A DNA stretch of 64,000 bases from assembly GCA_948146395.1 (NCBI GenBank), contig OX411552.1, positions 49,838,258 through 49,902,257 on the forward strand, in the 5' to 3' direction. A program made the position numbers and the translations under genes. The notes below the pieces were generated by a model. The model made no database searches. It was not told the DNA's origin and saw only the letters and a program-made list of their open reading frames with translations. Positions 23,211 through 47,573 of this stretch are shown here, piece after piece (positions within the stretch are counted from its first letter, which is position 1; each line of letters opens with the position of its first letter). This DNA is from Fragum whitleyi (Eukaryota > Mollusca > Bivalvia > Cardiida > Cardiidae).

Positions 23211-23377
23211 CTTAAGGTAGTGGAGCCGTAATAGTTCAGCACTGTTTTGGAGGAAATGAACTTTGACAGTGTTAACCGAGGTTTCCTAATGATTTTCATT
23301 AGGAAACATCGATCAACATTGTGAAAGATCATGAGTTCCAAAATGTTGCGGCAATATTACGTTTCAACTACATTAAG
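23211..23377. repeat. MITE upstream of exon 2 (copies B, C, D), CTTAAGGTAGTGG ends
   Basis: Fold-back of about 167 bp with a central TCCTAATGATTTTCATTAGGA palindrome and ends CTTAAGGTAGTGG / CTACATTAAG. Also at 29525-29691 and 35839-36005. A diverged fourth copy sits at 60191-60356, past copy F. The TTAA in both ends would fit piggyBac-type target choice, unproven. Confidence 0.85.
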
Positions 23378-23563
23378 ATTTTTTTCAGCAGACTTAAAGA
23401 CTGAGAATTTAAATGAAACTTTGGCGAAATTTTATTAGAATTTTCACCGATTTTAAGATAATGAATTTTGGTCGAAAATGAAAAAAACTGAATTTTTTGC
23501 GTAATTGTTAATTTATATAAATGAAATAAGAAGTTAACTCAGGGGTGTGGAAATACTAATTTA

Positions 23564-23679
23564 CTTGTGAGTTTTTTATTCATCTTTTCATGTAAAACCT
23601 GTAAGATTTGCATTCATCTTTTCATTTATACTTTTATATATTTTCCAGACACTTTTTCATTTTCAGAGAGTGTTTTCCC

Positions 23680-23682
<3 letters not shown>
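23564..23682. repeat. Junction segment 1: inverted copy of 16776-16896
   Basis: Reverse complement of the copy B 3' flank, joined at the left to TAATTT inside the hAT-like element end and at the right to AAGACCG at the RNMT stop codon. It supplies the TAA stop of copy C (23682-23680) and an AATAAA on the complement (23580-23575). Confidence 0.9.
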
Positions 23683-29876
<6,194 letters not shown>

Positions 29877-29993
29877 ACTTGTGAGTTTTTTATTCATCTT
29901 TTCATGTAAAACCTGTAAGATTTGCATTCATCTTTTCATTTATACTTTTATATATTTTCCAGACACTTTTTCATTTTCAGAGAGTGTTTTCCC

Positions 29994-29995
<2 letters not shown>
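29877..29995. repeat. Junction segment 2: inverted copy of 16776-16896
   Basis: Same as junction segment 1, including the borders to the base. It supplies the TAA stop of copy D and an AATAAA on the complement at 29894-29889. Its complement also contains TATATAAAA, which could act as a weak TATA box for copy C. Confidence 0.9.
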
Positions 29996-36167
<6,172 letters not shown>

Positions 36168-36190
<23 letters not shown>

Positions 36191-36521
36191 TCTCCACTTG
36201 TCCATGGACAAGTAAAAGTCGATTTCCATCTTGTCCAGGATCAAAATGATTTTGTCCGCAAAAAAAATAGATAAATAAATATTGAGAAAACATTTTAATG
36301 AAGAAAATGCTAGAACAAAGAATTTTCTTCATTAAAAACAATACTTTCTATCCTTTGATACAGACATAAGGATGACTTTTCTCATAGATCAGTTAAGTAC
36401 TTTTTTCCAGATTTGCTCTGATATTTACTTTTCTTCGGACAAGTGGGCTAGAAAAATGTACTTGTCCGCAAAAGGAAAAGCCCGTGTCGGACAAGTCAGG
36501 CATGGGAATTCCACATCCCTG
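36168..36521. mobile_element. Non-autonomous hAT-like element
   Basis: Ends CAGGGGTGTGGAAAT and ATTCCACATCCCTG are inverted repeats starting CAGGG, flanked by a 7-8 bp direct repeat GTTAACT (36161-36167 and 36522-36528). About 354 bp, no transposase; internal copies of ACTTGTCC/GGACAAGT. The CAGGG start and 7-8 bp target duplication fit the hAT superfamily. The first 23 bp of this element end each of tandem units 1 and 2, so the tandem breakpoint lies inside it. Confidence 0.8.
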
Positions 36522-36566
36522 GTTAACTCCTATGTATTTACAATAAGACTATAAATATTCACCTAC

Positions 36567-36660
36567 CTTCAAAATTGAATAATCTGTTTATTAAATCCAA
36601 GAAAAATTAACCGCAGCTTAAATCTTTGTTTATAGGATGTCTTTAGGCTTACTAGACTTC
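36567..36660 (-). other. Non-coding exon 1 (5' UTR) of RNMT copy D
   Basis: On the complement it ends in TTGAAG followed by the donor GTAGGTG (boundary 36567). The start near 36660 is estimated from the TATA box at 36694-36688. Separated from exon 2 by an intron that contains the hAT-like element and the MITE at 35839-36005. Confidence 0.65.
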
Positions 36661-36687
36661 TAACTCAACTCTGTGTGAATTCAAACC

Positions 36688-36788
36688 TTATATAGCCCAA
36701 TCCAGACCTTGAAACATTGGCAATGAATACATGAATACGGTCATTTAACGTGAGAGTTGGTCAACATTACATAAATAGGCCAATATAT
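36688..36788 (-). promoter_or_regulatory. TATA promoter module of RNMT copy D
   Basis: On the complement: TTGGCCTATTTATGTAAT, CTCACGTTAAATGACCGTAT, a CAATGTTTCAAGGTCTGGAT block and CTATATAAG. Same order as in A, E and F, with about 6 extra bp between blocks. The only such module for the three-unit array. Confidence 0.75.
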
Positions 36789-37115
36789 TTGTAAGTTCAT
36801 GGATCTAGTTCATCACGTAGCTTAAAATTTCTTCGTCTTTTTAATGATATCAAGGAAGATATTATAACCTTCTAGTCAGTCATATATAGGTCATGCTCTA
36901 ATCTTCACTGTAAACATGGCGAAATGAGCAATATGTCCAATAAGTGTTTGGGGTCATATTCGGTCAGTAATTTCACCCCTACCCATGAATGTACTGTCGT
37001 CCACATTGATAGTAATGTGGCTTCCTGGTTAAGAACTCATTCGATGGATGTTAATTCATTAAGACATAAAGAGATTCGTTGTTTATTTCATGAAGATATG
37101 AAATTAAACGCCTTA

Positions 37116-37161
37116 TCACACTCATGTATGAATACGCGAAGCGGGTTCTTCATGAGTGTGA
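37116..37161. repeat. Hairpin of a MITE-like element
   Basis: TCACACTCATG ... CATGAGTGTGA stem; weaker outer pairing (AAGAGATT / AATCTCTT and ATGAAGATATGA / TCATATCTT-like) suggests an element of about 140 bp around 37055-37200. Confidence 0.55.
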
Positions 37162-37620
37162 TTGGACTTTAAGTCTCACACCTCCGTGAAATTAATCAAA
37201 AATCTCTTCATATCTTACGATTTAATATCATGAAGCAAAATGTTAATGTTTATCAATAATGAAGCGAATTTATTATGGAACTACTTTGTGTAAAAGTCTT
37301 ACAAAATAGCTTATATACCCAAAGGTGTTTTAATCGAGAAATAAAAGCAATTCTTGGCCAAATCAGAATGCACGAAAATTGAAGGAATCATCTAAATTTT
37401 AAAAATATACTTATATATTATTAATACATGTATCAATTGGTGTTACATGTACTTTCATTATAATTTTTCATTTATTAGCAATATATGTTTTATATCTTAT
37501 ATTTTTTTTAAATGATTCAACGACAAAAGACAAATTAACTCGGTATTTGAGGAGCTAAAGTTCGTGACTGTTAAAAATTAGTATTCATATGCATATTTAA
37601 GCCAGACAAGGCGTGTATTT

Positions 37621-37700
37621 TAGCTCACCTGAGCATAAAGTGCTCAACTTGGTGATCTATTATAATGAAGCACCGTTTGGCGTCCGTCGTCTGTCTACAA
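37621..37700 (-). repeat. End of CTCACCTGAG-family element
   Basis: TAGCTCACCTGAGCATAAAG followed by a CGTCCGTCGTCTGTC stretch is the complement of the right end of the element at 39472-40785. The rest of this copy is not evident. Confidence 0.6.
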
Positions 37701-37999
37701 ACAACAAAGCATAACAATACGAGCATGAACTTAGAAAGGACGGGTAAAGTTATCCTAAAGTTGCTTTAAGAAATAAAGTCTGTTAAAATCTTTGAATTCA
37801 TTGCAAACAGAAAGGCCAAAAATGGGATTTCTTAAAGAAAATTCTCTGTGGTTCAAAATTGGTTCATTTTCATGGAAAAAAAATATTAAAAAAATGTACA
37901 TGTATCTTAATTTTTTCTTCTAACACACAATAATGTATAGAATTTTGATATTTTGTAAGAGAAAAAATATTTGAAACACAATGGCAATATATCATATAA

Positions 38000-38140
38000 T
38001 AACAAGAATTATAATTTAAAAAAAAATAATAGTAACAATAATAATAATTATAATAATAAAAAAAATAATAATGATAATAGATCTAATAATATTTTTTATT
38101 ATTATTATGATCATTATTATTATCATCATTATTATTATCA
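38000..38140. repeat. AAT/ATT-rich low complexity
   Basis: Imperfect TAA/ATT/ATC trinucleotide runs on both sides of 38090, giving a weakly palindromic simple-sequence region. Confidence 0.7.
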
Positions 38141-38380
38141 TTTAGATGAGTATTCATGATTTTAATAGAAAAAAACATTAAGCTGTAAGCAATAAGCAGT
38201 CTTGGTGACTTTGGGTTATTCATTCGGGTATTTTATCAAATAAAGTACGGAGCAACTTACTCTACCCTAAGTAATTCTAACTTACTTCGTGAACAAGGTC
38301 AATAACATCACCTTGTAAAGGTATACTGTTAAAAGCTGTATGATATTGAACTCTAAAATATCTGTGTCTAGATAAGAGTG

Positions 38381-38500
38381 GCCGAGACTGGTTAGCTCAG
38401 TCGGTAACACCTCAAGCTCTCAGTCCTGGAGTCCTTAGTTCGATCCACGATCCGGCAAATTTCATCCGACATTTGACAAAAGTCGAGATTTTACTGGAAT
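38381..38500 (+). repeat. tRNA-derived SINE (second family)
   Basis: A-box-like TTAGCTCAGTCGG (38392-38404) and B-box-like AGTTCGATCCA (38437-38447), then TTTGACAAAAGTCGAGA. The related degenerate copy at about 43424-43520 shares the GACAAAAGTC tail. Acceptor ends do not pair well. Confidence 0.6.
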
Positions 38501-39279
38501 TTAGAAATTAAAGAAGATCGTGGGTAGGTGCACCAGCCATCAAAATGAAACTTTGATACAATTGAAAGAGGCGGTAAACCTAATAAAAAGAAACAAAAGA
38601 AAGTGAAAAAAGAGGGATCAAATATTTTCACCAGCTTCAAAGCACATTTGGCCATTACTTGAGATACCGGAAGAATTCCAATAAAGCCCTTTGCCCTTAA
38701 AAAACGCATCCCCCATTTCGAAGGTTGAAATCGACCATTACTGATGTGATTTTACAAACTTTTAAAGCCACTAATAAGGGTCCACCAAAAATTCAACAAA
38801 GGTTTATTTACATCTTTTTCACAATCAAATATTAAAATTTTGCACGGATTATGTTTATTTTTGGCCATTTTTTTCCATCGTCTTTACAAATATCAATGCC
38901 CAAGAATGATACAGTTGTAATTGCTTGTTTATAGGCAGTTACAACTGTTTTTCCACTGAGCAACCGCTATGAAGCGGTGCCTCTAGTAAAAGCCCACCCC
39001 TTTCTAATTGAAATACGATGATTCTATTAGAACCCCGGGATTCTATTAGAACTTTTAAGGTAAATGTCCACTTTCTGGTAAAGAAAAGACCCGTAAAATC
39101 AACCAAAATGATTTACCGATTTCAAATTTAAACATAGGAAAACATGACTTAAAATGCCTAAAAATGAATAAATTTTGAAAAAAAAACTTATTGTGGTATG
39201 GACCACATGTTGCTTTTTGATGTACGAGATTCCTAAACATATGTAGTAACAAGGGGCTAGGAAGAGAATGGGAACAATC

Positions 39280-39403
39280 ACCCCCCCCCCCCCACACACA
39301 CACACACCCACCCCCTCCTAATAATTCCGAAATGTCGGAAAATTTACTGAAATCTCACACAATTATCTCTCAGTCCCAAGATCAGAACCCCCCCCCCCCC
39401 CCC
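39280..39403. repeat. Poly-C and CA simple repeats
   Basis: C run near 39282-39293 followed by a short CA repeat, and a second C run of about 16 near 39388-39403. A further C run lies at about 43149-43165. Confidence 0.8.
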
Positions 39404-39471
39404 TTTACTTGAACAATTCTCAATTTGCCACCCCTTTGTCAAACTTCTTCCTATTAGCCTGGCAAGGAAAG

Positions 39472-40785
39472 AAACAAGAGGGCCATAGTGGCCCTTAATC
39501 GCTCACCTGAATTAACAATCTAAAAATGTTTTTCTAAGATTTGACCCTGTGACCTAGTTTTTGACCCCACTTGACCCAATTTCGAACTTGTCCGAGATTT
39601 CATCAAGATAATCATTCTAACCAATTTTCAGGTTGATTGGGCTAAAAATATGGCCTCTAGAGTGTCCACAAGGTTTTTCTAAGATTTGACCCAGTGACCT
39701 AGTTTTGACCCAACTTGACCCAATTTCGAACTTGTCCGAGATTTCATCAAGATAATCATTCTGATCAATTTTCAGGTTGATTGGGCTAAAAATATGGCCT
39801 CTAGAGTGTCCACAAGTTTTTTTTTCAAGATTTGACCCTATGACCTAGTTTTTGACCCAACTTGACCCAATTTCGAACTTGTCCGAGATTTCATTAAGAT
39901 AATCATTCTGTCCAATTTTCGTGTTGATTGGGCTTAAAAAACGGCCTCTAGAGTGTCCACAAGGTTTGTCTAAGATTTGACCCCGTGACCTAGTTTTTGA
40001 CCCAACTTGACCCAATTTCGAACTTGTCCAAGATTTCATCAAGATAATCATTCTGATCAATTTTCAGGTTGATTGGGCTAAAAAAAAGGGCCTCTAGAGT
40101 GTCCACAAGGTTTTTCTAAGATTTGACCCCATGACCTAGTTTTTGACTTGACCCAATTTCGAACTTGTCCGAGATTTCATCAAGATAATCATTCTGACCA
40201 ATTTTCAGGTTGATTGGGCTATAAATATGGCCTCTAGAGTGTCCACAAGGTTTTTCTAAGATTTGACCCCGTGACCTAGTTTTTGACCCCACTTGACCCA
40301 ATTTCAATCTTGTCCGAGATTTCATCAAGATAATCATTCTGACCAATTTTCAGGTTGATTGGGCTTAAAATATGGCCTCTAGAGTGTCCACAAGGTTTTT
40401 CTAAGATTTGATCCTGTGACCTAGTTTTTGATCCCAGTTGACCCAATTTCGAACTTGTCCGAGATTTCATCAAGATAATCATTCTGACCAATTTTCAGGT
40501 AGATTGGGCTTAAAATAGGGCCTCTAGAGTGTCCACAAGGTTTTTCTAAGATTTGACCCTGTGACCTAGTTTTTGACCCAACTTGACCCAATTTCGAACT
40601 TGTCCGAGATTTCATCAAGATAATCATTCTGACCAATTTTCAGATTGATTTGGCAAAAAATATGGCCTCTAGAGTGTCCACAAGGTAAATGTTGACGACG
40701 GACGACGCACGACGGACGACGGACGACGGACATCAAGTAACCCTAAAAGTTCACCTTGAGCACTTCGTGCTCAGGTGAGCTAAAA
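39472..40785 (+). mobile_element. Transposon-like element with internal 143-bp minisatellite
   Basis: Starts ACAAGAGGGCCATAGTGGCC and CGCTCACCTGA, ends CACTTCGTGCTCAGGTGAGC, so the terminal TCACCTGA / TCAGGTGA motifs are inverted. The interior (about 39530-40685) holds eight head-to-tail copies of about 143-146 bp, recognisable by AAGATTTGACCC, GACCTAGTTTTTGACC and TCTAGAGTGTCCACAAGG. A GACGGAC microsatellite (40694-40730) precedes the right end. Open frames on the complement repeat with the array and are not genes. Other ends of the family occur at 37621-37700 and 63730-63960. Confidence 0.8.
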
Positions 40786-41239
40786 AGACATTAAAATCTC
40801 AATTTTCAACTCGGTTTTTACTCGAAACTTACAAATTATGGGATAGAACATTCTCCTAGTTTGACACATTGATTGTTCCACGCTGGGTCAACAATTATGA
40901 TAGGGTTTACACGGTTTAGCCCGAATCTATAATCACATGACTAAAGGCATTCGGGCGTTTATGGTTGAGAAATAAATACATCGAAGTCACATTAACTTTA
41001 ACGTGTTTCAGTGATCCTACATTCGGACACTGGGGGTATTTAAAATTGAACGAGAAAATTTGACCCCTCGTAAAAACTTGGCTAAATAGTGGTTAAAATT
41101 TCATCCTCGATAGATTACAGAAAAAAAGGATCTGGTTTAATTTACGGACACGGCAAGCAAACTTGACCCTCGTCCCTGAAATGGGATCCTTGAACTGGAT
41201 TTTCTTCAACGCCCTTGGACTTACTTTATTGTGAGAAAT

Positions 41240-41353
41240 AATCTCTCTCTCTCTTTCTCTCCCTTAAGCTCCCTCTCTCTTTTCTCTTCTCTCTCTCCCC
41301 TCTCTCTCTCTCTTTCTCTCCCTTACGCTCCCTCTCTCTTTTCTCTTCTCTCT

Positions 41354-41440
<87 letters not shown>

Positions 41441-41470
41441 CTCCGGTCTTTCTCTCTCTCTCTCTCTCTG
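41240..41470. repeat. Long CT microsatellite
   Basis: Compound CT/TCTCTC tract of about 230 bp containing an uninterrupted stretch of about 75 bp (41360-41436), preceded by two degenerate copies of a CTCTCTTTTCTCTTCTC block (near 41272 and 41333). Confidence 0.95.
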
Positions 41471-41935
41471 TACAATGTACATTATAGATAGTGCATAAAG
41501 ACTGCGATGACTATATGTATCTACCGGTTGAATTCGTTCAATAATAAGACACGAAAAGAATATTTTGCGACTTCACCATATGATAAAGCTTTATTAAACG
41601 TCGATGTATAAATCCACTTCTCTTACTCATGTAGTATGACTTGTTCATCAATATCCTTTGAAAACGAATTTAAAGTTTTCCGATTGGGCTATTATACGCC
41701 ACCAAAGGTGGTTGATAATTGATGTCATCTCTGCCTGTCCGTCCGTCCGTATATCAATTTCTTTGATAACAAAATTCATCCTTCAAATCAGGACGGATTT
41801 GAATAAAACTTCACGGAATGCTCCTCATTATGCACATACCGTCAAAATTTTGTGTTATCATTCCGCGTCACAGAAAAGAGGGCCTGAAATCATAATCACT
41901 CGTCAACACAATTCTTCGTGATTTCTCTCATAGTC

Positions 41936-42610
41936 ACATTTGTCTGCTAAATAACGGAAATCTATCAGAGATATCTTTATGACGTTGTGATGACGACATT
42001 TATACTTTGATCCTGCACATGTATTAATACATGGGCAGGATCACAGTCTTAATGAGGTCATTATGTATGAACAGGATCACGATCTAAATGTCGTCATCAC
42101 AACGTCATAACTCACCTAACACGTGGTATGAAGGTATTTTTATCATCTGTGTCTTTTTAAAATTGGTGTTTTAGCGTAGAAAACTGGTCTTTATGAGCGA
42201 AAAAATCTTTTACGCGATTTTGTTAACGACAATCTGATCTAAATCTGTCTAAAATAGACAGACTCGCTTGATAGCATTTTAATTCTAGTCTGATCACTTG
42301 TCTGCTAAAAAACGAAAATCCATCTGAGATATCCTTATGGCGTTTTGATGACGACATTTAGACTGTGATCTTGTATTAATACATGTGCAGGATCACAGTC
42401 TAAATGTCGTCATCACAACGTCATAACTCACCTAACACATGGTATCAAGGTATTTTTATCATCTGGGTTTTTTAAGAATTGGGGTTTTAGCGTAGAAAAC
42501 TGGTCTTTATGAGCGAAAAGAATCTTTAACGCGATTTTGTTAGCGGCAATCTGATCTAAATCTGTCTAAAAAAGAAAGGCTCGCTTGATAAGTTTCTTAT
42601 TCTAGACCGA
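41936..42610. repeat. Two-copy tandem duplication of a palindromic element
   Basis: Copy 1 (41936-42293) and copy 2 (42294-42610) share CTTGTCTGCTAAA, ATGACGACATTTA, GGTCTTTATGAGCGAAAA and GCGATTTTGTTA. Each contains an inverted TGATGACGACATTT / AAATGTCGTCATCA pair around a GTATTAATAC centre. Copy 1 has an extra arm of about 45 bp. Confidence 0.75.
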
Positions 42611-43860
42611 CTAGTTTGTCCCAAACAAAATTCAAGACAGATCCTATATTTCTTCATTTTCCATTTAGTTCGACAAAAGAGATTAATTAGTTCACGACGT
42701 TTTAAATTAGACTTGCAAGCATTTTTTAAAACATGAAGAAATGTTGTTGTAGTTGTTTGTGTTTCCCCCTTCTTTCGAACCAATCTGTGTACATGAACGT
42801 GTATCGCCAGACAACATCTCAAATTGCACCATTTTGAAATAGAACATGTACGAAAAGTGGTTACGACTAAGTAAAAACCTACGAACGAATTAGACCGATA
42901 ATTTGAGTTGATTCCTGACATTGGCTGATGTCGAAATGTTTGGCTTGAAAAGGTAATTTTAAGTTCACGGGCGTCGGCGGGTGACTACAGATAGCGTTTA
43001 TCTTTGAAATTTCATTCATTGAGAAAGTAGGGCACTATTTTCTCACGTAGCCTACTATGTTTGTAAAGAGGTTGATGACATCAAACGAAATCCCGTTTAG
43101 GTTTATTGACTTCCACAATCTCATAAAAATCAGATCCACCATTTTGCCTACCGCTACACCCCCCCCCCCCCCCCTGCCTACGTAACGAAGCTGTAGCGTA
43201 GTGGTTTCGTAATTGACAATAAAACCAGAGATCCACTAATACAGTAAAGCACATAAAAGCTTTGCTCATGTAAGCAACTCCTGAAAAACCACGGCCATTT
43301 CAAGGGTTCCATCTTCCAAAATGAAAAAAAGGTACAAACAAACAAACAAGCCCCATTATGATACAGTCATGCAAAAAATGTCATCTTTGAAGCAATTAAA
43401 AGGAGAGCGACGAACCCGATAGGTATAGTCGGCAATGCATTTGTCTGAAGCCTAAATCCTGCAATTGTAAGTTTGAATCCGGGCTCGGCCAACTTTCATT
43501 TTGACAAAAGTCATTGTTACAAGCCATTCGGAACATCACTCGGCCATTTCCGTAAACTGCAACAGACCTCGGTTGTATGTAAGGCGGATGTGTGATTCGT
43601 GAAATGCATAATCTGCCTTATATAGTATAATTTGTAAATGAGATTTTGCTCACGCAATATACGCCCAATGCAGGAGAAGTATTCATATTGGAGTCCGAAA
43701 TGTTGCGGGTCATAAATATTCATCAAATTAGGCCTATATTAAGATCATCGCGTCATAATCATTTTCATTACCGTATATTGGAATGACAAATTTAAGCTTT
43801 TTTTCAATAAAGGTCTAGTTTTTGTGTAACATAGTTGTCTAAGCTCATTGCCTTGCGTCT
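42611..43860. other. Intergenic, no gene recognised
   Basis: A 121-codon open frame on the complement (42556-42921) overlaps the duplication edge and shows no family motif. A degenerate SINE (about 43424-43520) and a T run (43880-43906) are the only other items. Confidence 0.4.
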
Positions 43861-44024
43861 CGGAAATGTCCACGAACACAGATTTTTTTTTTTTTTTTTT
43901 TTTTTTATGATGGTAGACTCTGACGTCTTCTATCAAAAAAAACAAAAACAAAAAACAAGAGAAAATATCCAACTGGGTTATTTTGTGTCAATGATTTACA
44001 TAGCGTACTCGATCTGAACTCCAA

Positions 44025-44119
44025 TGGTATTGACCCATTTATATAATCTTAAACCAACCCTCACGTTAAATGACCGTATCTAATGTCAATGTCTCAAGGT
44101 CTAGATTAGGCTATATAAA
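44025..44119 (+). promoter_or_regulatory. TATA promoter module of RNMT copy E
   Basis: TTGACCCATTTATATAAT (44030-44047), CTCACGTTAAATGACCGTAT, CAATGTCTCAAGGTCTAGAT and TATATAAA (44112-44119). Nearly identical to copy A and placed head to head with the copy D module 7.2 kb away. A GAGTTAGAA just after the TATA box, also in A, D and F, may be the start region. Confidence 0.75.
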
Positions 44120-44141
44120 GAGTCGTTTTGGAAAGATGAGA

Positions 44142-44235
44142 GTTAGAAACCGACGACTCGGACAGATACTAGCACACAAAAAGCTGCGGAAACTTATCTA
44201 TTTGGATATAACTATCATCTAATTCAACATTCAAG
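44142..44235 (+). other. Non-coding exon 1 of RNMT copy E
   Basis: Ends TTCAAG before the donor GTATGT (boundary 44235); the start is estimated from the TATA box. An ATG at 44136 opens a short frame that stops before the splice site, but it probably lies at or upstream of the transcription start. Confidence 0.55.
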
Positions 44236-44547
44236 GTATGTTACATAATAGGAGGTAACTCCTGTCTAAAATCTTAATTTCTAGATAAAACCATTTGTTG
44301 TTAGTACGCATTAGTACGTCTCGACGATACGATTCCAATGAGTACCCGCTAAATAGGGCTTGAGCAGAAACAAGTGAAATATTAAAATTTGAAATCCAAA
44401 ATACACTCAACGTCTGTAGCTCAGGTTACATTGCCGGTTAGCGACAAAAATGCACAATCATTTTTAAGGCCAAACGACAATATTGAACTTGTGATTGATT
44501 TATTGTGATTTTAAATACAGAAACATTTTTATTTTATTATGTTTTTT

Positions 44548-44549
<2 letters not shown>

Positions 44550-44583
<34 letters not shown>

Positions 44584-44586
44584 TCA
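44550..44586. repeat. ATTT microsatellite in intron 1 of copy E
   Basis: About eight TTTA units. Confidence 0.85.
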
Positions 44587-44920
44587 TTTTGTTGTTTTAT
44601 TTATATTCAAATAAATGTATTTTGACGATGCTTGCACAAATCTATCGTGATACTTATATGAATTACCTCAACTTTTACACGGAAGGTTTTTGAGAAACAA
44701 AGATTTTAAACTTGTATTTCACCGTCTTTTTTACATCTGGTCTTTTTATTGTAGTAATTTTTCAATTACTGTTTCCTCGATTTGGTGCAGGTTTATTATA
44801 CACGTTCTGATCCTAAGGCTCTGCTAAATTTGCTAAGAAACTTGGTTGTCGCTGCTAGCTTTATTTGTAATTTGAGCCTGTGCTTGAGATTTCCAACAAT
44901 TTCAAATATGCGCAAATCAA

Positions 44921-44964
44921 AGACCCTGACCAGCCTGTGCATCCGCACAGTCTGATCAGGGTCT
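44921..44964. repeat. Short hairpin in intron 1 of copy E
   Basis: AGACCCTGACCAGCCTGTGC / GCACAGTCTGATCAGGGTCT stem with a four-base tip; likely the core of a MITE. Confidence 0.75.
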
Positions 44965-45719
44965 TAACTATGCGTTTTGCAGATAGATTTGGTCTCATAT
45001 TATCTGTAGACCACCAGGTAATTTAATATTTAGAGTATATGGCTGTCTTGGATGCTCAATGTTTGCCCCTCACGTACATTTCAAATTGTTGGAAATGTCA
45101 CGCACGGGCTCATTTTATTTCATTGCCTTGTTAAGAGTGCCTGCCCTGCCCCTAAACATGCTCTACATCATTGCTGTTCGGTGTTTTCGCTAAAACATTT
45201 CGTCATGACAAGTCGCCATTAGGACTCAAAAATGAATATTAGAGATGATTACCTTTAACATTACAACCTAGTTTTTCAGAGAACATTTTCTCTGTTATTA
45301 CAGATGCTGATCAAATCCAATTCAACGGGTCTCTTTACAACCGACCTTTTAACTTTCAACCAGTGTCAAGAAGTAATTCTTGAAGGTCAAGGTCAGGAGA
45401 AGATTTTTGAATGTCATGGTCACAAGGTTGCTAAACACTATGACAAATTGGTGGAGGTTGCCCCAGAAAAGAGACGCGAGAGCAGAATTTACCACATGAG
45501 GAATTTTAACAACTGGATTAAAAGAATCAGTATAAGTAAGTTACTTTAAATTTGTCATACGTCAAGAAATAGACTATAGCAGCAATTTATGAAACAAATC
45601 ATAGGTCAGAAACGTTATGTTGATATAGACTTTAACTTAGATAAAATAAATTTGATAAAAACTTCATGAATGAACTAAATATCTTTCGATAACCTGACAC
45701 TATTATATACCAAGTACCA

Positions 45720-45852
45720 TCCCGGAGTTAGGATGACAGAACGGTGCAAACAGTTTTCCGAATATACCCCGCTTTGCACGTCCTTTTGCGTGCAAAGCGG
45801 GGAATAATTTGATATCTGTTTGCACTTTTTTTTCATCCTGAACGCAGTGCAG
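45720..45852. repeat. MITE in intron 2 of copy E (GGTGCAAACA family)
   Basis: ACGGTGCAAACAG ... CTGTTTGCAC arms and a CCCCGCTTTGCACG / CGTGCAAAGCGGGG inner stem; same family as 4583-4723. Confidence 0.85.
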
Positions 45853-47074
45853 ATAATGTGGTCAAAAATATAAAACAACATAAATGTACACATCACAAGT
45901 TAATGATAGGGACAATAGTTTCGAGTATTCTGATAAAGACTATAGATTCTCTTTTCTTTGGATGATATAATGATAAACTTGGTGGTGGTCTCGAATATTG
46001 GTAATATTTAGATAATAAATGGATAAATAAATTAATAAACTATATAAATGAATAGCTCATCTAACCTGTCCGCTTTTAAATAATTTTCTGAATCTGAATT
46101 AATCATTCTACCCTGTGCAACAATCATTTTCACAATTTGACTCCACGTTCATCTGGAATGGACCAAAGGATTCCGGCCGAGGGATGGGTAAAAATTCATG
46201 ATGTGATATTGTGATTATTAATAGGTAACTAAATAGAAACTATTTTGTTGCACATTTCCACCAGTACAGTTATTTTTACTTTATTACAGTGGACACAATA
46301 AAGAGAGTCAAACAACAAAAAGGCACAAATGAAGGAATAACTGTGTTAGATCTATGTTCTGGAAAAGGAAAAGATCTTCCAAAATGGAGGAAAGGAGGAA
46401 TCCAAAAATTGATTTGTGCAGGTATGCATTCTAAATATACTTGTTATTGAGAACAACTGGGGAAAAACCAAACCACATATACTTGTATTAAATAAAGACC
46501 CAGGTGAACTGGTAAAAAAACTGCACAATCTTATCTGTATATCCACCGAATTAGTTTTATTTAGAATTTATTTTCTTATTTATTATTCATTATATAATTA
46601 AATTTTAGTTTTGATTATCGTGCATTCTGATAAAAACATTTTCATCATCAATTTGTACCCTACCGCATGCGTGCGTGACATTCTGACTTAAAGGTCTTTC
46701 CGATATTACCCATTTCTGATCGAGAACACAATCTTATTGTAAATGTGATATTCTTTCAGATATTGCCCCCAAGTGTGTTGAGAAAACTGAACAAAAATAT
46801 AAAGAAATGATGGCCGAAGAAACAAACAAAAACAATCATTTTGATGCTGAATTTATCGCTGCTGATTTATCGAAAGTGAGTGTAAATGTTCATGTTGACC
46901 TGTGTAATTAGATATGAGGTAAAATTTTGATGAATAAGATATTGGATAGAATTTGCGGATAACCCCTTTTCGTCAGACGAGACTCTTTTTATATATATTT
47001 TTTTAACTAAATTGAAAAGACTAAGAGACCTATAGAAAGATGCAGGTGTACACATGTCCTTCGGATTGCATAGT

Positions 47075-47250
47075 CTGGCTCGTTGAACGAGTGGTTAGCG
47101 TGTTAGTCACGTAATTCGATGGTTTACGGGTTCGAGCCCCACCAGAGGCGTGTAGTTTTTGAACAGGACATTAAACAGACATAACCCGAATACACATTGC
47201 TGTAAAATTGGACAAAAGTTGAGAGAATCTTTTCCTCCCTCAACAACATA
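47075..47250 (+). repeat. tRNA-derived SINE in intron 4 of copy E
   Basis: A-box-like GAGTGGTTAGCG (47089-47100), B-box GGTTCGAGCCC (47129-47139), then a tail with GGACAAAAGTTGAGAG. The head is leucine/serine-like in its A-box but the arms do not fold cleanly. Confidence 0.6.
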
Positions 47251-47330
47251 CGATATAAAATCTGGAATGAGTTTGGACAACGATGTAAATTAGTATCTTT
47301 CGACTATTTGTCGTATTATTCTCGAGTTAA

Positions 47331-47570
<240 letters not shown>

Positions 47571-47573
47571 TGA

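Noticed and set aside
39845..40636. Several similar 70-76 codon frames on the complement
   Set aside because: They repeat with the 143-bp minisatellite and differ only where the units do; they are a by-product of the array.
39530..40685. Regular repeats that could be taken for a CRISPR array
   Set aside because: Units of about 143 bp are directly adjacent without unique spacers, and the genome is eukaryotic.
41231..41491. Ser/Leu-rich and Arg/Glu-rich open frames
   Set aside because: Translation of the CT microsatellite on either strand.
47075..47160. tRNA-like sequence in copy E intron
   Set aside because: Good B-box but poor arms, with a SINE-like tail; not a functional tRNA.
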